Source of the DNA: DHVE2 group archaeon
Lineage (GTDB): Archaea > Thermoplasmatota > Thermoplasmata > Thermoplasmatales > Aciduliprofundaceae
Length of the DNA stretch: 5,737 nucleotides
NCBI GenBank assembly: GCA_026986135.1
Contig: JALSPD010000002.1
Span: forward strand, 1 to 5,737
Direction of reading: 5' to 3'
Below are positions 1 to 5,331 of the stretch, one piece after another. A program made the translations under genes and the position numbers. Below the pieces are notes generated by a model. The model was given only the letters and a program-made list of their open reading frames with translations. It made no database searches and was not told the origin of the DNA. Every line of letters begins with the position of its first letter. Within the stretch, counting starts at the first letter, position 1.

Positions 1-554
1 ATGAAAAAGGCATACTTGAGGCACTGGATTCTGGAGATATAAACAGCGATGGAAAGCAGGAGATAATAATTGGGACAAATCATGTGCATGCACTGGAGTG
101 GAACGGCTATACATTCGTGGATGTGCTCACAATCAATTCCACTGACTTTGGTAACCTTGCTGTGGCTTACGCAGGCGATATAAACAACGACGGATTAAAT
201 GAAATCATCGTGGGCAACGTTATTGCAGATCCAAACGGTGAGTATCACCTTAGAATATTCTCATACCACGATGGGATAGAGGGAGTTATGATATCCTTTG
301 ACGATCCTCTTTTCCGAAACCCAATACGGGTTAACGGTACAAACCGCTGGTATTTCTCTTACGATCTCTCAACCCTGTCTGAAGGAGCACATAGGATATA
401 CATAAAAGCATCCAGCGGAAATAGGGATATTGTAAGATGGTATTATTTCCAGGTATCCTCAGAGATCCCCGAGGTAAATACGGAGGTATTGGCAATTTCA
501 ATACTAACAATTGCAATGGCAATAATAATCAAGAGGGAGAGATCCAGATACTAA
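1..554 (+). CDS. FG-GAP/VCBS-repeat surface protein with Ig-like domain and C-terminal membrane anchor (5' end outside window)
   Basis: The reading frame is open from base 3 to the TAA at 552-554, giving 183 visible residues; the true start lies upstream of the window. Two calcium-loop motifs of the FG-GAP/VCBS (integrin-alpha-like beta-propeller) type are visible: GDINSDGKQEIIIG at visible residues 11-24 and GDINNDGLNEIIVG at 58-71, 47 residues apart. After them, about residues 85-150 read like an Ig-like beta-sandwich repeat, with an aromatic W-Y-F-S-Y-D strand followed by an EGAHRIYIKA strand. The end has IPEV, one hydrophobic helix (about 162-176) and a basic tail KRERSRY. Such proteins are usually exported, bind ligands or partners outside the cell and stay anchored by the last helix. 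The IPE(F/V)-helix-basic layout recalls archaeosortase (PEF-CTERM-like) signals, but the match is loose. The gene converges on ileS and overlaps it by 26 bases. Ligand and role are unknown. Confidence 0.82.
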   Translation, partial: EKGILEALDSGDINSDGKQEIIIGTNHVHALEWNGYTFVDVLTINSTDFGNLAVAYAGDINNDGLNEIIVGNVIADPNGEYHLRIFSYHDGIEGVMISFDDPLFRNPIRVNGTNRWYFSYDLSTLSEGAHRIYIKASSGNRDIVRWYYFQVSSEIPEVNTEVLAISILTIAMAIIIKRERSRY

Positions 555-3500
555 TCTTCTCACCCTCTATTACCCAATCTTTATGGTAACCCTCCTTGTC
601 CTCTTCTTCCTCTACGTGAAGTCTGTCTAGAGATACACTCTGTGTCTCCTCCATAATATAATCCCTGAATCGCTCTATGGCCTTTTTAAGAGATCCACCA
701 GCCTCATACCTTGTCCTTATCTTGGCATCGTAATCAAGGTCCATCTCCTTTCTCATTGTCTGTATCCTTCTTATAATCTCTCTTGCCAGACCCTCAAGGC
801 GAAGCTCCTCATCCACATTGGTATCCAAATAGACCACAACAGGCAGACCTTCCACTTCCACTGCCTGCACTCCTTCAAGGGGCTTTTCATATACTTCCAC
901 ATCCTCCGGTCCGAGCGTATGTCCAAGGATTTCAAGACCGCCATCCCTTATCTTCCTGGCCACCTCTTCCACATCCATCCCTTTCAGATACTCCACAACC
1001 TTCTTAAGGTCACCTTTCAATCTAGGACCAAGTGAACGATAGTTTATCCTAAGAGATAACTGGCTCATCCCGGAGATTGGGCCCACCCGGATATCCTTCA
1101 CGTTCACCTCTTCCTTAAGAACATCAAGGAACTTCTCAACGATCCTGGCGTATTTGTCATCGCATGATATTTGCATCATTCTCAGTGGCTGCCTGAGTTT
1201 TACATTGGCAATCTGCCTTGCCCTTCTTCCCGCCTCTGCAATTCTTATGGCTACATTCATCTCCTCCTCCAGCCTTTCATCTATCATCCCATCATCGGCC
1301 ACAGGATAATCCTCAAGATGCACGCTTTCTTTGGGACCAAACGTTTCCCGATAGATTATTTCTGCGAAAAATGGTGTGAATGGAGCCATCAGAAGAGACA
1401 ATGTTCTGAGAGTCGTGAAAAGAGCTGTATAGGCGCTCCTCTTGTCATCGCTCATCTCCTCTCTCCAGAAGCGTCTTCTGGAGCGGCGCACATACCAGTT
1501 GCTAAGCTCATCAATGAACCTCTCTATTGCACGTGTTGCCAGATGAATATCATAACTGTCCAGATATCGCCTCACATCCTTTATCGTTGTGTTTAAACGG
1601 GATAGGAGCCACATATCAAGCTCGTTCCTGATCTCCCATATCTCACCCCTGTAACCATCAAGCTCAGCATTTTTCTTGAAAAACTGAACAACATTCCACA
1701 GGGTATATATGGTCCTCTGCATGTACTCCCTTACAAGATTCTCTGAGAACCTACGGCTCTTCCACACGGGTGAGGCATAGAGATACAGGCGCATTGCATC
1801 AGCACCCACATTATTCATTACATCCATGGGATCCACTGCATTGCCCTTACTCTTGCTCATCTTCTCTCCGTCCTCGTCCAGTATAAGTCCAAGGGTAAGC
1901 ACATTCTTATAAGGGGCACGGTTGAACACAAGGGTGGATATCGCCATCAGGGTGTAGAACCAGCCTCTGGTCTGATCAATACCCTCAGTTATAAAATCAA
2001 CGGGAAAAGCATTTTTGAAGTCCCCCTCATTCTCATGGGGGTAATGGAACTGTGCAAAGGGAGCACTGCCCGAATCAAACCACACATCAATCAGATATGG
2101 CTCCCTCTTCATGGGCGCACCGCAAACCGGGCATTTTACGGTTATGTCATCAACCCATGGACGATGAAGTTCAAAGTCCTCAGGGATCTCACCTTCAACA
2201 TTCGCAAGCAATTCCTTCTTGCTGCCAGGTATGAACACATGACCCGATGGGCATTTCCAGATGGGAAGCGGGGTTCCCCAGTACCTGTTTCTGGATAGGG
2301 CCCAGTCCTTCACATCCTCAAGAAAATTGCCAAATCTCCCATGTTTAAGATGCTCAGGTTTCCAGTTCACACTCTCATTGTTCCTTAGAAGGTCATCCCT
2401 CTTTTTGCTCATAAGTATATACCAGGTGTCAAGGGCATAGTAGAGTAGAGGCGTGTCACATCGCCAGCAGAACGGGTAGGTGTGCTTTACCGTGCCCTTC
2501 CGGAAGAGCTTACCCTGCTCCTTCAACCACTGTATTATGTGCGGGTCTGCGTCCTTTACGAACATACCCTTCCATGGGGTATCTGTGAATTTTCCTTCCT
2601 CATTCACCGGCTTTATTAACGGCACACCCTCGCGCTTGCAAAGAAGATAATCATCCTCACCAAAAGCGGGTGCTATATGCACTATACCCGTACCATCCTC
2701 CGTGCTCACAAAGTCTGCGGTGGTGACATAAAAAGCATCATGCTCCACGGGCACATACGGAATGAGGCGCTCGTACCTTTTACCCTTCAGGTCCGAGCCC
2801 TTCATCTCCCTGATTATCTTTGCCTCTCCAAGAACCTCCTTTATTCTTGCCTTGGCAATATAATATCTCTCGCCCTCATACTCCACAAGGGCATAATCAA
2901 TATCCTCCCCCACGGCAAGAAGGAGATTTGAGGGGAGGGTCCAAGGCGTGGTGGTCCAGACAAGGAAATAAGCATCTTCATCCTTAACCTTGAATTTCAC
3001 ATACACTGACGGATCCTTCGTCTCGCGATATCCCTGAGCAACCTCGTGGCTGCTTAATGGAGTGCCGCATCTCGGACAGTAGGGCACGACCTTGTAATCC
3101 TTTACCAGCAAACCCTGCTCGTAGATGTTTTTAAGGGCCCACCACACACTCTCTATGTAATAATCCTCCATGGTCACATAAGCACGGTTAAAATCTATCC
3201 AGAACCCTATGCGCTTTGACATCTTAATCCATTCATCCCTGTACTTGAAAACACTCTCCCTGCAAAGACGATTGAATTCCTTAACCCCAAATTTCTCAAT
3301 CTCCCTCTTTGAATTTATGCCAAGTTTCTTCTCCACCTCAATCTCCACAGGCAACCCATGGCAATCCCATCCTGCAATCCATGGGTATATCTCGTAACCA
3401 TTCATTGACTTGTATCTGAGCACAAGATCCTTAACGGCCCTTGTTAAAGCATGACCCATATGAGGCATGCCATTTGCAGTAGGTGGACCCTCCAGAAAGA

Positions 3501-3618
3501 TAAATCTCCTTTTTCCCCTGTTCTTTTCACGTACCTTTTCAAATATTTTCTTCTCTTCCCACTCCTTCAGGATCTCCTCCTCAGCACGAGGAAAATCGGC
3601 AACGCTGCGAATCTGCAT
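529..3618 (-). CDS. ileS: Isoleucyl-tRNA synthetase, eukaryote-like type
   Basis: Cytoplasmic class I synthetase that charges tRNA-Ile with isoleucine and edits mischarged valine. With the chosen ATG (3618) it is 1029 residues, normal for the family. Visible landmarks: HIGH motif as HMGH (53-56, in GMPHMGH); GWDCHGLPVE (83-92); first zinc knuckle C181/C184 with C384/C387; CP1 editing domain with WTTTPWTLPSN (221-231) and GTGIVHIAPAFGEDD (309-323); second metal site C456/H460 with C496/C499; DVWFDSGSAPF (511-521); KMSKS (586-590); anticodon-binding NWYVRRSRRRFW (707-718); and a C-terminal EGLAREIIRRIQ segment (942-953) typical of the long archaeal/eukaryal form. From memory, GMPHMGH and GWDCHGLPVE match the eukaryotic cytosolic enzyme better than common bacterial ones. 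In-frame starts also exist at 3657 (ATG) and 3675 (TTG). I chose 3618 because a TATA box lies 22-29 bases before it and the family's homology begins only a few residues later. The 3' end overlaps the opposing gene by 26 bases. Confidence 0.97.
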   Translation of the reverse strand: MQIRSVADFPRAEEEILKEWEEKKIFEKVREKNRGKRRFIFLEGPPTANGMPHMGHALTRAVKDLVLRYKSMNGYEIYPWIAGWDCHGLPVEIEVEKKLGINSKREIEKFGVKEFNRLCRESVFKYRDEWIKMSKRIGFWIDFNRAYVTMEDYYIESVWWALKNIYEQGLLVKDYKVVPYCPRCGTPLSSHEVAQGYRETKDPSVYVKFKVKDEDAYFLVWTTTPWTLPSNLLLAVGEDIDYALVEYEGERYYIAKARIKEVLGEAKIIREMKGSDLKGKRYERLIPYVPVEHDAFYVTTADFVSTEDGTGIVHIAPAFGEDDYLLCKREGVPLIKPVNEEGKFTDTPWKGMFVKDADPHIIQWLKEQGKLFRKGTVKHTYPFCWRCDTPLLYYALDTWYILMSKKRDDLLRNNESVNWKPEHLKHGRFGNFLEDVKDWALSRNRYWGTPLPIWKCPSGHVFIPGSKKELLANVEGEIPEDFELHRPWVDDITVKCPVCGAPMKREPYLIDVWFDSGSAPFAQFHYPHENEGDFKNAFPVDFITEGIDQTRGWFYTLMAISTLVFNRAPYKNVLTLGLILDEDGEKMSKSKGNAVDPMDVMNNVGADAMRLYLYASPVWKSRRFSENLVREYMQRTIYTLWNVVQFFKKNAELDGYRGEIWEIRNELDMWLLSRLNTTIKDVRRYLDSYDIHLATRAIERFIDELSNWYVRRSRRRFWREEMSDDKRSAYTALFTTLRTLSLLMAPFTPFFAEIIYRETFGPKESVHLEDYPVADDGMIDERLEEEMNVAIRIAEAGRRARQIANVKLRQPLRMMQISCDDKYARIVEKFLDVLKEEVNVKDIRVGPISGMSQLSLRINYRSLGPRLKGDLKKVVEYLKGMDVEEVARKIRDGGLEILGHTLGPEDVEVYEKPLEGVQAVEVEGLPVVVYLDTNVDEELRLEGLAREIIRRIQTMRKEMDLDYDAKIRTRYEAGGSLKKAIERFRDYIMEETQSVSLDRLHVEEEEDKEGYHKDWVIEGEKISIWISPS

Positions 3619-3639
3619 GGTGGCAGGAAGGTAAAGGGG

Positions 3640-3647
3640 ATTATAAA
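3640..3647 (-). promoter_or_regulatory. TATA box of ileS
   Basis: On the minus strand the bases read TTTATAAT, preceded by a purine-rich GAAAATG that could serve as the BRE. The box lies at -29 to -22 from the ATG at 3618, so the expected transcription start falls on or next to that ATG, implying a leaderless mRNA. No Shine-Dalgarno sequence precedes this ATG (the bases before it read CTGCCACC). If translation instead began at 3657, this box would be inside the coding sequence and the weaker AT-rich stretch around 3680-3695 would have to serve as promoter. Confidence 0.6.
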
Positions 3648-3713
3648 CATTTTCCATTACCGAGCATTGAAACAAAAGATATTACCTTTTTATTACTGTT
3701 AGACCTAAATCAA

Positions 3714-3740
3714 GAAAAAACACCCATAAAAATATGAAAA
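3714..3740 (-). terminator. T-rich terminator after the two-gene operon
   Basis: Downstream of the stop codon at 3752 the minus strand carries three T tracts close together: TTTT at 3737-3740, TTTTT at 3728-3732 and TTTTTT at 3715-3720. Archaeal RNA polymerase typically stops at such oligo-T runs without a strong hairpin; only a weak 4-base stem (CATA/TATG) is visible. The position, between this operon and the ileS promoter, fits a terminator separating the two units. Confidence 0.5.
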
Positions 3741-3751
3741 TAATTCACATC

Positions 3752-4006
3752 TCAGTATGAAATTCCCAGTTCTCTTTTGATTTTCCGTATTTCAAGTTTT
3801 GCTTCGCTTTCCTCCATGTAAGTAGGTAGCACCACTGTTTCTAGTCTGCTAAGAAGAAACTTAATATCTTTTTCTGTTAGTTCAGAAACATCAATTCCCA
3901 GCATTCTAACCTGAGTAGAGACAACATGCGGAGCAATCTCCGGAGGATACCACCTTTCAAGAAATTTTGTTATTTTCTCAAGTGCCTCCTGTGTAGATAC
4001 CTTCAT
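3752..4006 (-). CDS. Small helical protein of unknown function, second gene of a two-gene operon
   Basis: 84 residues; I do not recognise a family. It has no signal peptide, membrane segment or cysteine, so it is probably a soluble cytoplasmic protein. The sequence suggests several helices: about 4-18, 22-35 (PPEIAPHVVSTQVRMLGI), 42-57 (TEKDIKFLLSRLETVV) and a highly charged amphipathic C-terminal helix about 63-79 rich in E, K and R. It starts 6 bases after the stop codon of the upstream tandem-domain gene. Its Shine-Dalgarno sequence overlaps that stop codon, so the two are almost certainly co-transcribed and translationally coupled. That arrangement suggests the products act together, for example as a complex in which this helical protein is the partner or adaptor, but this is inference. 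A T-rich terminator follows. The coding evidence is an intact frame, a good RBS and ordinary codon use. Confidence 0.8.
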   Translation of the reverse strand: MKVSTQEALEKITKFLERWYPPEIAPHVVSTQVRMLGIDVSELTEKDIKFLLSRLETVVLPTYMEESEAKLEIRKIKRELGISY

Positions 4007-4012
4007 GAGGTC

Positions 4013-4019
4013 TCACCTT
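4013..4019 (-). promoter_or_regulatory. Shine-Dalgarno site overlapping the upstream stop codon
   Basis: The minus strand reads AAGGTGA at -13 to -7 from the ATG at 4006, complementary to the archaeal 16S rRNA 3' end. Its TGA is the stop codon of the upstream gene, so a ribosome finishing there is already on the binding site for the next gene. This supports translational coupling and fixes the start of the 84-residue protein. Confidence 0.75.
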
Positions 4020-4696
4020 GCATTACCACTAAGTTCCAGAAGATGGTATATAAGATTAAACATGCTATCCACCTTCGCCGTAGTGAATATAGCAATCGCG
4101 ATCTTTTCCTTATATGGAAAGAGCCAAGCAGTGAAAGATTCATGTGTTAACTCCCAGTATTTGCAATTGCTTTCTCCAGAAGCGTTTACATCAATGTACT
4201 CTTTCAATAGGCTCTCTGCCTTCTTAATAAGCCAATCTGCTTCCTCATCTGATGTTATGGTCTCTCTATCCAAGAAGGTATCCACTATTTTTCCATTCAA
4301 ATCTGCTGTAACAAAGGCCACCATACCTGGGAGATCTAACTTTTCAACTTCTGATAGTATACACTCCATCAATTCAACAAAGTATTCTTCCATTTTCTTA
4401 TCCGTGCTAATCATTACAACTTCATCTTCAAATATAAATATATAAACATATATGTGTGAATCACCCTGCTTCCATATTATTTCCAGGTATCTACCCTCAA
4501 GGTCTGGCAGGTCTATCATCTCTCCCATGCTCATAACAGTCCAATAAAAGCTCTTCGCTGTGCGGAGACACTTAACCTTGCATTCTTCATCCTTTGCTGC
4601 ATACGCCGGAACAGAACCATCTTTTAATATGACGCCAGCCCACCGTGCATTATGCTTCTTAACCATTGAATCAACAAATATCCGGTAATCCTTCAT
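4013..4696 (-). CDS. Protein with two diverged roadblock/longin-like domains in tandem (putative)
   Basis: 227 residues, no signal peptide or membrane helix. It looks like an internal duplication. Each half begins with a strand-turn-strand (WAGVILKDGSVPAY, 19-32; VAFVTADLNGKIVD, 126-139), continues with a helix, and ends with a Y-x-E strand, a second hydrophobic strand and a long terminal helix. The ends align by eye: RYLEIIW, then EDEVVMIST, then EEYFVELMECIL in the first half; KYWELTH, then KEKIAIAIFTTAK, then MFNLIYHLLEL in the second. This order resembles the roadblock/LC7 fold used by small-GTPase regulators such as MglB, which is common in archaea. It may dimerise within itself or regulate a GTPase, but no GTPase is present in the window and the family call rests on pattern only. 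It is the first gene of an operon, with its own TATA box and a near-perfect Shine-Dalgarno; the start at 4696 is well supported. Cysteines 39, 43, 112 and 178 form no metal motif. Confidence 0.8.
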   Translation of the reverse strand: MKDYRIFVDSMVKKHNARWAGVILKDGSVPAYAAKDEECKVKCLRTAKSFYWTVMSMGEMIDLPDLEGRYLEIIWKQGDSHIYVYIFIFEDEVVMISTDKKMEEYFVELMECILSEVEKLDLPGMVAFVTADLNGKIVDTFLDRETITSDEEADWLIKKAESLLKEYIDVNASGESNCKYWELTHESFTAWLFPYKEKIAIAIFTTAKVDSMFNLIYHLLELSGNAR

Positions 4697-4700
4697 CTAA

Positions 4701-4708
4701 TCACCTCC
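4701..4708 (-). promoter_or_regulatory. Strong Shine-Dalgarno site
   Basis: The minus strand reads GGAGGTGA at -12 to -5 from the ATG at 4696, a near-full match to the anti-Shine-Dalgarno sequence. The TATA box spacing predicts transcription starting at or only a few bases before this site, so the leader is very short, roughly 9-13 bases. Confidence 0.85.
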
Positions 4709-4727
4709 TCTGATATACGGTACGCCA

Positions 4728-4735
4728 TATATAAA
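4728..4735 (-). promoter_or_regulatory. TATA box of the tandem-domain operon
   Basis: The minus strand reads TTTATATA, a consensus archaeal TATA box, directly preceded by AAAGCAAAC as a likely BRE. It lies at -39 to -32 from the ATG at 4696, about 10 bases further than in the two neighbouring genes with TATA boxes. The extra distance leaves room for the Shine-Dalgarno leader. Confidence 0.75.
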
Positions 4736-4765
4736 GTTTGCTTTCATTATTTAAATTAGAATGGA

Positions 4766-5290
4766 TCATTTCATTAAATTCCGGATATGTTTTCTCATCT
4801 CCTCCGATTTATTAGCAAATTCTTTGACTGCCTCACCTGTTCTCACGCCTCTCTCTGCCGCCTTGCCCCAAAGGGTTATAAAGCCATCTCTGAAGGAGTA
4901 GAGCCCGGAGAAGATCAGGTAAAAGCTCAAAAGGGAAAGTATGTTATAGACCAGACCAATATAGCTGCCCCCCAGCGGGAACAATGCGAGCTTGATGAAA
5001 TAACCCAGCATCAATTTGGCAAGCGTGTAAATGAGCAGAAAGAGAACAAATGGAATGAGCCAAAGATATATGAAAAACGCCGGACCCAGAGTGTAATTCC
5101 TGTATGATGCCAGATGCAGATCATGGACATATGCAGCCATCTTCTTACCCGTCATCATTGATGTGAGAAAAGATAGGATCGCCAGAATGCTCAGAATAAT
5201 TGAGGTGAGCGAGAGAAGATCTATGATGAAAAGATATAGGGAGAGAAACAGCAGAGCGTAACCCATAGCAACATAAGTTTTCTTGCCCAT
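4766..5290 (-). CDS. Four-helix integral membrane protein of unknown function
   Basis: 174 residues, not recognised. Four hydrophobic segments are visible at about 7-24, 27-46, 70-96 and 108-132; the third is long and interrupted by a proline (P80). A soluble tail of about 40 residues follows, charged and probably helical (KAAERGVRTGEAVKEFANKS and onward). A positively charged N-terminus (MGKK) and basic tail suggest that both ends face the cytoplasm. The loop between helices 2 and 3 (about 47-69) carries histidines and tyrosines (YVHDLHLASYRNY) but no known cofactor motif. It follows a complex I-type ferredoxin subunit, but its sequence does not resemble NuoJ or other membrane subunits, and it has its own promoter, so membership of that complex is not supported. 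The ATG at 5290 is fixed by a TATA box 23-30 bases before it; there is no convincing Shine-Dalgarno, so the mRNA is probably leaderless. Confidence 0.82.
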   Translation of the reverse strand: MGKKTYVAMGYALLFLSLYLFIIDLLSLTSIILSILAILSFLTSMMTGKKMAAYVHDLHLASYRNYTLGPAFFIYLWLIPFVLFLLIYTLAKLMLGYFIKLALFPLGGSYIGLVYNILSLLSFYLIFSGLYSFRDGFITLWGKAAERGVRTGEAVKEFANKSEEMRKHIRNLMK

Positions 5291-5312
5291 GCCTTAAAGA
5301 TATTAAAAGAAG

Positions 5313-5320
5313 ATATAAAA
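5313..5320 (-). promoter_or_regulatory. TATA box of the membrane-protein gene
   Basis: The minus strand reads TTTTATAT, preceded by GGCAAAT as a possible BRE. It sits at -30 to -23 from the ATG at 5290, so transcription should begin at or within a few bases of that ATG. The T-rich stretch here also lies 12-19 bases past the stop codon of the upstream ferredoxin gene and may double as its terminator. Confidence 0.6.
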
Positions 5321-5331
5321 ATTTGCCGTTT

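Noticed and set aside
1..42. ATG at the very first base as the start of the left-edge gene
   Set aside because: That frame stops after 13 codons (TAA at 40-42). The coding frame is the one beginning at base 3 and is open through the edge.
84..86. GTG at 84 as the start of the surface protein
   Set aside because: The frame continues upstream and contains a first FG-GAP calcium motif (GDINSDGKQE), so this is an internal valine.
783..3702. Plus-strand open frames of 60-141 codons inside ileS
   Set aside because: They lie antisense to a fully conserved synthetase, have no promoter or ribosome binding site, and their translations look like reverse-strand shadows.
3676..3751. tRNA or small RNA gene between ileS and the small-protein gene
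   Set aside because: The stretch is AT-rich with T tracts and no cloverleaf arms or GC-rich stems; it is explained as terminator plus upstream promoter region.
4766..5290. Membrane protein as NuoJ
   Set aside because: The length is similar and it follows a NuoI-like gene, but the helix arrangement and sequence do not fit NuoJ, and a separate TATA box argues for its own transcription unit.
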